DNA from: Calliopum simillimum
Taxonomy: Eukaryota; Arthropoda; Insecta; Diptera; Lauxaniidae
Reading direction: 5' to 3'
Length of the DNA stretch: 64,000 nucleotides
NCBI GenBank assembly: GCA_951812925.1
Contig: OX638369.1
Location: forward strand, 3,410,001-3,474,000
Under the pieces are notes generated by a model. That model saw nothing but the letters and a program-made list of their open reading frames with translations. It searched no databases and had not been told where the DNA came from. The position numbers were made by a program, and so were the translations under genes. Positions 47,047 to 57,355 of this stretch are shown here, piece by piece. Position 1 is the first letter of the stretch; each line of letters opens with the position of its first letter.

Positions 47047-50000
47047 CCCTGCGGGTAAGGGGTCAGAATATGCCCGAGGTAAGCATGCCTGTCGTAAAAG
47101 GCGACTAAAAGCGGGTAACCAGCCAGGGTGTGGAAGGGTGTAGTGTTGGACAGCGTTGCGCCTCGAAAAAAAACCCACAATGCCCGTAACTGGCACTGAC
47201 AAGGCGAGTCGATGCCGCCTTAAAATAAGCATCTTGTCGAAATCCTGAAGCGTCTGATCCAGAGTGGGCGGCTCCCAGGTCAGCGTCTGTTCCAGATTGG
47301 GCGGCTGAAATTAAAAGTGAATTTGGCCACTATATTTGCAGCGCTTGCCGGATCCAGCTTTAAGCTTATAACTTACTGCGTGGGGCGTTGCCGAGAAGAT
47401 TATACTAATGAAGCATGGATCGAAAAACGATGGGAAATAACTCTCCAAGTGGTACCCACCAGAGTGTGGTTAATCCACCTGCCTCGGCAGCATGCACATC
47501 GGATTTGGAGGTGCAAGAAACATGCATAGTTAGGAATAATTCTCCTATAACTGGAACCAATATGGTTTCTCAAAATTTTAAAATCCTTTCGATGAAAACT
47601 CGAACACGCATCGGCTCTTGGAATGTCCGAACTCTAAATGAACAAGGCAAAATACACCAAGCCGTTAGAGAACTCCACAAATTCAACCTTGAGATATTGG
47701 GATTAAGCGAGTGTAGATGGAACGGTGCCGGCGAATATGTACTTCCTGACGGCGAAAAATTTCTATACTCCGGTAGATCGCAAGATGACATCCACAGGGA
47801 TGGAGTTGGATTTTTGCTAAGTAAAACTGCAGTAAAGGCAGTAATGGAATGGAAACCTGTAAACGAAAGACTCATTTGGTGCAGATTTCGAACCCCCGCA
47901 AGAAATATTACCATCTTCCAAGCATACGCACCCACAGAGTTGGCAGAGAGAGAAACCAAAGATGAATTCTACAGCCAGCTCGCTGCAGCAATAAACAGTG
48001 CTCACAAGAACGACATCATAATGGTTATGGGCGATTTGAATGCCAAAGTAGGCTCAGAAAACCTTAACCTAGAGCACGTGATTGGAAGACATGGCTTGGG
48101 TGCGAGAAACGACAATAGAGAGCTTCTCATTGACGCCTGCAATACAGCCGGTCTTGTCGTTGGAGGTACGCTATTCCCACACAAAAAATGCCATAAAGCA
48201 ACTTGGGTGTCTCCAAACAACACCACTGAAAACCAAATCGACCACTTCTGCATTAGCAGAAAATGGAGAGGGAGTCTTCTGGACGTACAAGTAAAGAGGG
48301 CCGCTGACATAGGCTCCGACCACCATCTTCTCGTCGCGGTCATTCGACTAAAACTTGCCGCTAATAAACGTCCCAGCGAACAATCTGTAGCAAAAAAAAT
48401 CGACGTGCTTAAGCTTAAGAACGACGAGGTACGCAGATCTTTCGTAGAAGAACTTAAAACAGTTCCGTTCGATTGTGGTGGAAGTATTGAAACATCATGG
48501 AGGGCCGCTAAGGCTGCGTTCTTAAACTCCAGTGAAAAAATACTTGGGTTTCGACCCTCGAACAAGAAGCACTGGATGAGCGAGGAAACGTGGGGTCTTG
48601 TCGAAAAAAGAAGAAGCGCGAAAAAACTGAGAGACGACGCTAAAACTAGAGCGCAAAAGAACGTCGCCGAAAAGGTCCTTAACTCTCTCAATAAAGAAGT
48701 CAGGCGATCGTGCAGACAAGACAAAAAAAAAATGTATAACGACCTCGCGAGCGAAGCCGAAAGCGCTGCAAATGCTCAAAATCTCAGGCAGCTTTACGAT
48801 ATCACACCGCCGCCTACAATTGATGAAATTATGAAAGCTATCCAAAGCATGAAAAACAACAAGGCCGCCGGTATAGATCAAATAACAGCTGAACTGCTAA
48901 AGGCATGCCCCATAACATCAGCTAAAATTCTCCATCCTCTGCTCAACAAAATCTGGAGTGAAGAGCGTTTACCAGAAGATTGGCTACATGGCATGTTAGT
49001 CAAATTGCCGAAAAAAGGTGACCTAAGCGAGTGCCGAAACTTTAGAGGCATCACCTTGCTCTCAGTACCATCAAAAGTACTGACGAAAGTGCTTCTGAGC
49101 AGGGTAAGCGAAAAATTTGATTCGGCCATTCGAAAGCAGCAAGCAGGATTCCGGCGAAACAGATCATGCGTGGATCAAATCAACACGCTCAGAATAATTG
49201 TCGAACAATCATGCGAGTGGCGTGCTGCACTTCAACTTGTCTTCGTTGACTATAGCACTGCCTTCGACAGTGTCTCCCGAGAAAACATCTGGGCGTCACT
49301 GCAACGAAGAGGTATTGCCGCAAAGGCCATAAACTTAGTACGTGCACAATATGAAGGCTTTAAATGCAGTGTGTTACACAACGGGTTGTTGTCACCGACA
49401 TTCACCACTAATTCAGGCGTACGGCAGGGGTGTTTACTATCACCATCACTCTTCCTTATCGTTCTTGATGATATCCTAGATAAAGCTCTTAATAAGGCCA
49501 AAAGGGGTATTCAATGGAACTTTACCGAACATCTGGAAGATCTCGACTACGCTGACGACATCTGCCTCTTATCGTCCAAACATTCAGATATGCAAAGCAA
49601 AATTGAAGACCTTGTCTTGGAATCACAAAAGGCCGGCCTAAAAATCAACGTATCCAAGACTAAAAGCATGAAGCTAAACGCAAGCGATGACATCACGTTT
49701 AAAGCTGGCAGTGATGACATCGGAAACGTCGATAGCTTCACGTATCTAGGCAGCATTATCTCCATGGATGGTGGAGCAGAAGAGGATATCAACTCAAGAA
49801 TAGCAAAAGCAAAAGGCGCGTTTGCTCAACTGAACAAAATATGGTCTTCATCCGTTATATCCACCAAAACGAGAGTGCGCATTTTTGATTCGAATGTGAA
49901 ATCGGTTTTGTTATATGGGTGCAAAACATGGCTTGTTACTGAACAACTAACAAACAAGCTGCAAGTATTCGTCAACAAATGCTTAAGGCGTATACTTAAG

Positions 50001-50343
50001 GTTTGGTGGCCTCGCACTATATCAAATGCCGAGCTACATCAAAAATGCAAACAGAAGGCTATAGCAAACGAGATCAAGCTGCGCAAATGGGGATGGATTG
50101 GTCACACTCTCCGGAAACCACACAGCGAAGTTTGTCGCCAGGCCCTTGAGTGGAATCCACAAGGCAGTAGAGGACGTGGTAGACCCAAAACCAACTGGAA
50201 AAGGTCGTTGGAAAAGTAAATCCAAGAATCGGGAAAATCGTGGCAAGAGATCAAAGTCATCGCAAGGGATCGTGACTAATGGAGAGATTTCATATTGGCC
50301 CTATGCTTCTCCTAGGAGTTAAAGGAGAATACATACATACATA
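47047..50343 (+). mobile_element. Full-length RTE-like non-LTR retrotransposon
   Basis: A perfect 12-bp target duplication CATATTACCCAC lies at 47035-47046 and 50344-50355. The element starts CCCTGCGGGTAAGG, has a 5' leader of about 370 nt, one long open frame, a 3' region of only about 120 nt, and a CATA microsatellite tail instead of poly-A. Short 3' regions and simple-repeat tails are characteristic of the RTE group. The insertion is close to the right end of the TIR element. The first base is uncertain by the overlap of the duplication with the CATA tail. Confidence 0.85.
47415..50219 (+). CDS. LINE polyprotein: AP endonuclease + reverse transcriptase, 934 aa
   Basis: The N-terminal domain (about residues 60-315) is an apurinic/apyrimidinic-type endonuclease: GSWNVRTLNEQGK, LSECRWNGAGEY, MVMGDLNAKVGS, QIDHFCIS and the terminal GSDHHL, which nick target DNA. 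The reverse transcriptase follows (about 470-745): NNKAAGIDQI, KGDLSECRNFRGITLLSVPS, QQAGFRRNRSCVDQI, FVDYSTAFDSV, SGVRQGCLLSPSLF and the catalytic LDYADDICLL near residue 712. The C-terminus (about 870-934) has the WGWIGHTLRKP/GRGRPK segment found after the RT in many RTE-like proteins. No RNase H is present. The frame is unbroken, so the copy could encode active enzyme. RTE clade is my assignment from domain order, size and tail; a related clade is possible. Confidence 0.88.
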   Translation: MDRKTMGNNSPSGTHQSVVNPPASAACTSDLEVQETCIVRNNSPITGTNMVSQNFKILSMKTRTRIGSWNVRTLNEQGKIHQAVRELHKFNLEILGLSECRWNGAGEYVLPDGEKFLYSGRSQDDIHRDGVGFLLSKTAVKAVMEWKPVNERLIWCRFRTPARNITIFQAYAPTELAERETKDEFYSQLAAAINSAHKNDIIMVMGDLNAKVGSENLNLEHVIGRHGLGARNDNRELLIDACNTAGLVVGGTLFPHKKCHKATWVSPNNTTENQIDHFCISRKWRGSLLDVQVKRAADIGSDHHLLVAVIRLKLAANKRPSEQSVAKKIDVLKLKNDEVRRSFVEELKTVPFDCGGSIETSWRAAKAAFLNSSEKILGFRPSNKKHWMSEETWGLVEKRRSAKKLRDDAKTRAQKNVAEKVLNSLNKEVRRSCRQDKKKMYNDLASEAESAANAQNLRQLYDITPPPTIDEIMKAIQSMKNNKAAGIDQITAELLKACPITSAKILHPLLNKIWSEERLPEDWLHGMLVKLPKKGDLSECRNFRGITLLSVPSKVLTKVLLSRVSEKFDSAIRKQQAGFRRNRSCVDQINTLRIIVEQSCEWRAALQLVFVDYSTAFDSVSRENIWASLQRRGIAAKAINLVRAQYEGFKCSVLHNGLLSPTFTTNSGVRQGCLLSPSLFLIVLDDILDKALNKAKRGIQWNFTEHLEDLDYADDICLLSSKHSDMQSKIEDLVLESQKAGLKINVSKTKSMKLNASDDITFKAGSDDIGNVDSFTYLGSIISMDGGAEEDINSRIAKAKGAFAQLNKIWSSSVISTKTRVRIFDSNVKSVLLYGCKTWLVTEQLTNKLQVFVNKCLRRILKVWWPRTISNAELHQKCKQKAIANEIKLRKWGWIGHTLRKPHSEVCRQALEWNPQGSRGRGRPKTNWKRSLEK

Positions 50344-50382
50344 CATATTACCCACGTAGTCCATATTTCCCTCTCTTACCCT

Positions 50383-50939
50383 ATTAATTAAATTTAATAA
50401 AAACCCAGACTTCTGTCATACTTTATATGGGACACCATCTGAGAGCAGGATGTAATGATCTAACAGAAATATGATCTAGTGATATGGCTCCATCCACCAA
50501 TGTATTTCGGAGAGAAACTCCCTGATTTTTGGTAATGAGAGACTTAAGTAATTGTATGGGACTAAAACCTTCTTGGAGGATTTTTGGAGTGAATCTACCT
50601 TGGCCGCATTAGGTGTAAACTTTCAAAGCCATGAGTCATTTTTGAGACATTTTTTTCTGCGAAACTTTTCTTCAGTTTTTTCTAGTTTTGAGTTCTGACT
50701 TTCTTAGAATAGTCACAAAAACTACCCCTATTTCTGTCACTTTTTTGCCTGCTATTAACGTTGGCTATAATTAAAGTGCTACCTAAGAGCTATAAAGTAA
50801 AGTAAAAACTAAAATTAAAATATGTCTTACTTCCACTTTTTTTGCACTTTAAATGAGTGCAACGGTCACGTTCGTCACTTGAAAAATGTCCATATGCAGA
50901 TTTTGTTAGTAATCATAGTTCCATAGATCTTTTAAAGTC
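50383..50939. other. Interval without recognisable gene
   Basis: AT-rich DNA with no coding or repeat signal that I can support. Confidence 0.4.
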
Positions 50940-51375
50940 TAACTGTAGGGTTCAAATTTCCTTTAGTTCCTAGCCATAGCACATATTTTAAAGAAATTTC
51001 TTTGGTAGCTGTGGAACGTGAATTGGGACATCCGAAGGTTATATTGTGAAAACCAAGAATATCTAAGTATACTATATGGAAAATATCTATGACATCCGAA
51101 GAATTCTGAAGATCACCCGAACGCTTTGTAGTCAAAACGAAAAATATTAAGAAAAACTAGAAGAAAAACATCTGTGGCGCATTGCCAACAAGCTTTATTT
51201 GGTTCATTTTCAGGTGCACCCAAAAATTCCCAAAGGTTTCATAATAAAAACGAAGAATATCTTGATCTACTAGAGGGAAAACATCTATGGCAGATAATCA
51301 ATAAGCATTAATTGCTTAATTTTCTGGGACACCCGAAGTTCAGCCGACTGCTTCATGGTCAAAACGAAGAATATC
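50940..51375. repeat. Degenerate minisatellite, period about 90-112 bp
   Basis: The core AAAACGAAGAATATCT (and variants) recurs near 51047, 51137, 51247 and 51359. Each is followed by GGGAAAACATCTATGGCAG-like and GGACACCCGAAG-like blocks. Units are 70-80% alike by eye. Confidence 0.6.
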
Positions 51376-53134
51376 TATTTTTTTATTCGTTTTTTGATGG
51401 CAATAATTAGTTCTTGGTTAACTTTTGATTTGGATTCTACTCCACTTTCAAATCAGTTTACAACGAATCTGTCTGTTTTTAATGTTATTAAAGAGAAAAG
51501 CGAAACCTTTCGTGTCGTTGGAACATGCAACACAAGTGAAGCCCACACTTTGCCTTTCACTTTGACTTAAACGTATATTAACACACATATTTACATACAC
51601 ACAAGATACGCATACACATATGCAAGTAGACAAACATGCCTACTTACAAATTAACACCGACTTGCGGTTGCTTTGATGCATGCAATGGTTTTGCATACTC
51701 GTGTTGTGCAACATAGAAAAAGCATGTTGCTTTTGTTGTAAGTACTATTATTGTTGTTGCTCGTATGTTGTAGCGTTGCAGTTGTACAACTTTGTGATTT
51801 TGATGTTTGGTTTCAAAAGCAACCAAAGTCAGAAGTCAATGATTTTATTAAGAGAGAAAAAGTTTGGAAAAAAATTAAAATTTTACAAAAACCACAAATT
51901 ATCACATGACTTCTTAATGAGATTATATGAAAAACCAGTTTCGCCTATGTTAAACTAGTTCACCCCAAATGTTTTAGGACAAACTGGTTTCAAACACAAT
52001 AGGCGTTTCATTCAGCACCAAGATATTTCATAAATTAAATGCATTTTATATTGCATACTTTAAAGCTGCGACGCTAAAATTTTTATAGAGATTTTTCTTC
52101 CAGTGTAAATGCAAGCAACACATGCTGCACAGCAGAGCAGCAACATTTTGAATTAATATTGTATTACTACAACCTCAACTGCAAGACAACAACAACAAAT
52201 GCTGCAACAACTAATGCGACAAGTCAAACTACAAGCAGAGGCAGCAACAGCAACTGCAGCAGTGGATGCGGAAACAAAACACACGTTTTGTGTGAAGCTA
52301 AAGCGAAATGTTGCCGATGGAGAAGAGGCAGCAAATGTTAGCAACAGCAAAAAAGTAGAATTTTCAATGTGATGAATGAAATGTGAAACTAAACCAACAA
52401 CATTAAGTAGTAACTCAGACCCACACATAGAAACGCACATGCACTTGTTAATATTTAAGTTGCTCAAGTTGCTACTTTCCTCGTTGTTGCTGTTGCTGTG
52501 TGTGGCAATAGCAAAGTTTTAACTGTGTTGCAAATTGTTAGCTTAGGCGTAGGTTGAGGATTCTCTTTTTTTTTTAAATTTGTTTTTTTTTTTCATATGT
52601 TTCTGCAAGAAACAACAACTCATCGTAGGCAACCAAAAGTGTTAATTGTTTTTCATGGTGACGTGATGTTGCGGCATACGCTTGGTTAGTTACACGTTGC
52701 ATGCAACATGGATAAAAAAAGCGCAAATTTCAAATTTCTAGTAAAAAGGTTGAAACACCAGGTAGAAGCCATAATTAAAAACTAAGCCAAAGAGTTGGCA
52801 ATAAAAGCGTAAGTGGAAAAGCTAACAAGCAATAAAGTTCCAATTCCAGCAATTTAGTTTTTTAGTTTTCTTGTGGTAACATCAGCTTTAAATTTAGAAG
52901 GAATACCAGTACATAAATTGAGTTTGCATTGATGGGACTTGGAACTTTTTTTTTTTTGTATCATATTTTCCCTAACACCTCGACTCGACAAGCAATACCT
53001 ATATATGTAATAATTTATATGTATTAAACTCTCTTCTTATGTCAAAATTTCATGTGATTTTTATTTCATAACTATTGCATGATTTATTGCTCATCGAGTC
53101 ATTGGATAAAGTTTAGTCGATTGTTAACTTTATA
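51376..53134. other. Non-genic interval with triplet-rich tract
   Basis: CAACAACAACAAATGCTGCA to GCAGCAACAGCAACTGCAGC (about 52185-52265) is a CAN-type triplet tract. Frames across it are low complexity on both strands and are not credible genes. Confidence 0.4.
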
Positions 53135-53258
53135 CAGGGTGTAAACGATAAGGATAAGGTAGCTTCTGGGATGCGATAGAAGATGCCTAGACTAACAACA
53201 AACTGCACCTGGAGGTTTCTTTTATCACCTCCCAGCAGCTTCGTAACCTTACACCCTA
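53135..53258. mobile_element. Small Tc1/mariner-type MITE, 124 bp
   Basis: TA flanks both ends (53133-53134, 53259-53260). The inverted ends are CAGGGTGTAA and TAGGGTGTAA, with a second matching block at AGCTTCTGGG / AGCTGCTGGG. There is no coding capacity. A fragment of a relative lies at 11388-11466. Confidence 0.65.
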
Positions 53259-53814
53259 TATTACTATTGGATGCTTTTAAGTCCGCATAATGGGGTGTAA
53301 AAAGTAGAAACAAAAGTACAAGTTTATTTAAGAGTACTGCGCAAGCAAGGAAAACTGGAAGAGATATCAAACAGTGGCCTTAAAGTATGTTTTTTATATC
53401 AACTTTTTTTGCCCGCTTGAGGTGGCATTGTATAAAGATTTCAATGATGGGGGCTTAACAGGGAAAAAATAAGCCACCGCTTTTTAAAAAACAAATCGTT
53501 TTGACAACCTTTCTAGGGGTTCAAACCCGAAAAAATGAAAACGGAATATTTATAAAAATCTACAACTCGACAACCAATCATCCGATTTTTGTGACTACAG
53601 AGGTGCAGCTTGTTGGAGTATCAGATGCTATAATTTTTTGAATTTTTCATGATAATCTTGCCACGACTAAAGTCAGCGCAAAATGTGTGCCGACAATGTT
53701 CACAAAGCTTTAAAAAATCAGCACGTGAATGAAGTTTCTCTCGAGTTTTTTTCGAATAATGAAACAGATCGATTATGAATCTGACTTTAAAAAAAAGCGC
53801 ACTACCACTTATGG

Positions 53815-54980
53815 ACGAAGAGCCCGCTCTTAAAAAACTGTTTACATTTCTAAAAGCTGTTTTTGTGATAGTTATAGTAATTGTGTGTCAGTCAAGCGAA
53901 CTGTAGAATAGGCGGCTGATATATGGTCTCAAACATGTCATGATTTCGATGATAATGAAATGTATTTCTAAAGGCTGAAAATTGTTATACAGATTGTAAC
54001 AACATTTATGTCGGTCAGTCAATTAAAACTTAGAGCAAAGCTGGTCAGTCAGCCCCGTGGTAGGCAAAACGATTTTTTTACTCAAGAGAAAGGCATCTAA
54101 CGAAAAAAGTATACAAGGTATAAAATGCTTAGAATCGTCCAAGGAATGCGTGTGAGATTTTTATTTTTTGCTTTTGAAAAATTTTTAAAAATGGTCAAAA
54201 AAAAAAAATTTTAATACTTTCCAAAAAACTCCAAAAAAATGTACGCGTATTCCTTGAGCAACTCTAAGCATTTTATGTCCGGTACACTTTATTCTTAAGA
54301 TGACTTCCTCTTTAGTAAAGAAAGCGATTTGCCTACCTCCGTGTTGACTGACCAGCTTTGTTCTAAGTTTTAATTGGCTGACCGACATAACTGTTATTTT
54401 TTTGCTAAATACAATCTGTATAACAATTTTCAGCTTTAAAAAAATCATTTTATTACCATCGAAATCATGACATGTTTGGGACCATATAGCCGGTGCTTAC
54501 GAAGAGAATCTTCCAACCGAATGTTGCGGCGAAGAAAATCTTTTTTTTTTGAAATTGCGGCGAAAAAAATCTTTTTTGTAATATGCGGACAAGAAAATCA
54601 CTTGTTTCAAAATGCGGCGAAGAAAATCTTTTCATTTAGTGAAAGTATTCACGAGTTATGAAAATAAACATTTCACTTAAAATCGCAGCGAATGAAGCGA
54701 GATTTTCTTCGCCGCATTTTGTGACAAGTGATTTTCTTCGACGCATTTTGTAAAAAGTGATTTTCTTGTCCGGATTCGCACAAAAAAGATCTTTTTTGCC
54801 GCAGTTTGAAAGAAAGGATTTTCTTGTCCGCATTTTAAGAAGAGATAGTCTTTGTAAGCACCGGCGATATAGCAGCCGCCTGTTCTACAGTTCACTTGAC
54901 TAACCGACTTTTTATGTGTGTGTACACAACTACCAGCTTTTAGAAACGCAAATAGTTCTTTAAGCGCTGACTCTTAGACT
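53815..54980. mobile_element. Large foldback element with a nested foldback
   Basis: The left arm (53815 to about 54165) and right arm (about 54190-54980, minus the nested copy) are inverted. Matching blocks include TTTCTAAAAGCTG, AGGCGGCTG, AACATGTCATGATTTCGATG, CTGAAAATTGTTATACAGAT, TATGTCGGTCAG and AAGCTGGTCAGTCA. Similarity is about 80-85%. The 54490-54864 element interrupts the right arm; the left arm shows the same place uninterrupted (GGCGGCTGATATATGGTCTC). Confidence 0.75.
54490..54864. mobile_element. Foldback element, family FB-cggtgc, copy 2
   Basis: The ends are CCGGTGCTTACGAAGAGAAT and (inverted) CCGGTGCTTACAAAGACTAT, with inverted tandem blocks GCGGCGAAGAAAATC and GCGGACAAGAAAATCA as in copy 1. 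ATATAG lies next to both ends and is single in the uninterrupted arm of the host foldback, so the target duplication is about 5-6 bp. A TTAA at about 54837-54840 corresponds to the MITE site in copy 1 and is empty here. Confidence 0.75.
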
Positions 54981-56493
54981 ATTAAGGAAGTTTAAAGTGA
55001 CACAGTCGTCTGGAAAGATCATAAAAACATGCACTAGTTACACATAAGTTATACCATATATAAGTTAAGTCATAGAATAAGAATGTAAGTGGAAGAATAT
55101 ATTGAACAAGAAAAATACATGTATTTGTATTTTTATTTCGACTCCTTACGCCCAATTTCGTCGATTTAAAAACACCCCCCTTGTAAGACTCAAAGAACTG
55201 TCTTGACATCATTTAAAAAGTGCTAGCTTACAAGATTTTGTCTTGTTGGCACTAAATGTCTCTATTTATATGAAGTTTCAATACATTTAAGAAATTCCAA
55301 AACTTTTCAAAAATTTCTTTGACAACACTTTTTTTTCAAAAACTGCATGTAGCTGTACAAACTAATTAAACAAGGAGGCGTTTTTTCCTTTAAACTTTAA
55401 AGCATTATCCAAAAGTATGCAACCATTTTTAAGACTCTTTTAAGTTTCGAAAATTGAAGCATCAAAAATTGTTAGCAAAAGTTGAAATCTTTTTTTTGTA
55501 TTAACACATATACCTACATATATTATACATGCACACATTTTCTTTCACATACAATTACAATTACAATATATCAATATTAACGCAGCCTATTATAAAGCGT
55601 AGGGATTTACCGCAAAAATTCTTCTTGATGTTGATGTCGGCATCGCATTTTCTTTTTTTTTACTTTTTTTCATGTAAATTTTAATTTAAAACTTGCAAAA
55701 TCTTTTCACATTCTTAGCATCGCTATGAGTTTGCCAATTTATTTTGTTTTGTTTCAACAAAGTAAGTAAGTAAGTGCCTTGTTCGGCAAAATTTGCTGGT
55801 TTAATTTTTCAAAGTTGACAAACAAAAAAAAAAAATTCTTACAATGAAGTTGCTCCTGTTGCTGTCTGCTTTTCAAATTTTAAAAATATTTGGTAGAAAA
55901 TTTTTGCTTTTTAATAAATTTTTCTACTTAAGTTTTGTTTAAGAAAGTTACAACTATTAAGAGTTTCATATATTTAACGTCGAATGGTGATTTTTCTATG
56001 TTTCTAAATCTTTTAGCTGATTTATAAAAGATATAATGAACTTTTGGAAATAAAATAAAAGTAAAAGCTGACTTAAACTTCTTCGTTAAAAAATAATGTT
56101 TAAAAGAAATTCTTAAAAAAATACAGTTTTGAAAAAAAAACAAGATTTTCTAACATTTATCATTAGTTACTATAGTTGAATATGTACTTTATAGACATTT
56201 AAACAATATAATTCTTTCACATTCGTATTCTTTTCAACTTCTTAACTCTTTTAAATAAATTTGAATAAAATATTCCATTTTGAACTATCATTGAGCAAAC
56301 GCGCTGGAATTTATTCTTATTTATTTAAGAATTAAATGAATACTGAAGGTTTCGGAGAGCGAAGAAAACCGAAACCCCGAGCGGCACGCTCAAGAGGGCA
56401 GCAAAATAAATTGAACCCCACTGCATTGCACCATATTAAATGCAGAATTACATCTTAGATGCAACCAGATGCTCATGGTAAAGAAGATCAAGT
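54981..56493. other. AT-rich interval without recognisable gene
   Basis: Long A/T-rich DNA with short frames only. AAGTAAGTAAGTAAGTGCC lies at about 55760-55778. Confidence 0.4.
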
Positions 56494-56645
56494 TAAGCAA
56501 CCAAAGCTGTATAGAACATACTCTGCGAAAACCGCTCAGCAAAGTTTGCCACCAAGCACCCTTGGTTGCAGTCCATGAGGCTGTAGATGACCTGATAGTC
56601 ACATGGAAAAGGTTGTTGAAGTTGGAAACCCAATTAACAAGGAAG
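56494..56645 (+). pseudogene. RTE-like LINE C-terminal relic
   Basis: The conceptual translation IEHTLRKPLSKVCHQAPL lines up with the WIGHTLRKPHSEVCRQALEW end of the LINE at 47415-50219. The DNA continues in parallel: CATGAGGCTGTAGATGACCT versus CACAAGGCAGTAGAGGACGT, and CATGGAAAAGGTTGTTG versus ACTGGAAAAGGTCGTTG. It is an old, mutated, very short 3' fragment. Confidence 0.65.
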
Positions 56646-57006
56646 TCGTTTAAAAGAATGTTTGAATGTTTTTCAAACAGTAATGACTATCGACAAGTAA
56701 TTTCAAATCTGTGCAAATGGTTTAAAATAGCTTTCTAATGACACCAAGTGAGCCAACAAAAAATGCCAATCGAGGTAGTTTAACAAAAGTAAAAATCAAT
56801 TATCAAGATCTTGACTTTATTGCACTGCAAACAAACCAAGACTGCACTGCAAAACAAATCAAATAAATCTTCAAATAAAATCTTGAAACTTGTTTACCTT
56901 CTCGATGTATTTGATTGATTGCTTTCAAGTTGGTATAGCATTCTCAGCTATTCCCGCTGTTTCCTTTTACCACGTGTTAAAGGAAAGGGGAAATTTAAAA
57001 AAAAAA

Positions 57007-57051
57007 CTAGGGGGCTCTGCCCCCTGCTTGCTTCGCTCACCAACCCCCGCA
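57007..57051. other. GC-rich hairpin
   Basis: AGGGGGCTCTGCCCCCT forms a seven-pair stem with a 3-nt loop, followed by GCTTGCTTCGCTCACCAACC and CCCGC. This is strikingly GC-rich against its AT-rich surroundings and lies about 120 bp left of the I-clade insertion. The role is unknown. Confidence 0.5.
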
Positions 57052-57169
57052 TAGCTTTTCCTATTTTAAATTCTCTCTCTTTTACTCTGCGCAAAAGACT
57101 AAGGAAGCCACCTTGATGTCGCGTGCGACTGAAAACTATTTTATATAATAGAAAGACAACTTGCTCTTA

Positions 57170-57204
57170 CAGTCATCGACTACCTTTCGAAGTGTCCAGT
57201 CGTG
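57170..57204 (+). promoter_or_regulatory. Internal Inr + DPE promoter of the I-clade element
   Basis: The element begins CAGTC, an initiator core with A+1 at 57171. AGTCGTG occupies 57198-57204, exactly +28 to +34, which fits the downstream promoter element consensus RGWCGTG. No TATA box is needed. This arrangement lets each new copy carry its own promoter, as established for I factor and jockey of Drosophila. Confidence 0.8.
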
Positions 57205-57355
57205 TGTTAGTTTCTCTCTCGTTGTTCTGTTACACCGCAGTTAGTTACGTACGTTCATTTCGTATTCCGTTCCTTTGTTTTTTGTTTTCTTATTTTGCAT
57301 TGAGTGAGTCCTCTATTATACATAATTAATATAAAACTTTTTTTTTTCTTGAGTG

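Larger units (their letters stand above)
46191..50382. mobile_element. TIR element interrupted by an RTE-like LINE
   Basis: AGGGTAAGGGAGGGAAATAT then GGAC at 46191-46214 is inverted at 50359-50382 with one mismatch in 24. ATT borders both sides and may be a 3-bp duplication. Related GTGGTCCATAT motifs recur inside (46400-46430, 46692-46712, 47029-47040). Without the LINE the element is about 0.9 kb and has no coding capacity. The superfamily is not clear to me. Confidence 0.65.

Noticed and set aside
52153..52467. 104-codon Ala/Ser/Cys/Val-rich minus-strand frame
   Set aside because: It is the complement of a CAN triplet tract, which is open in several frames by composition alone.
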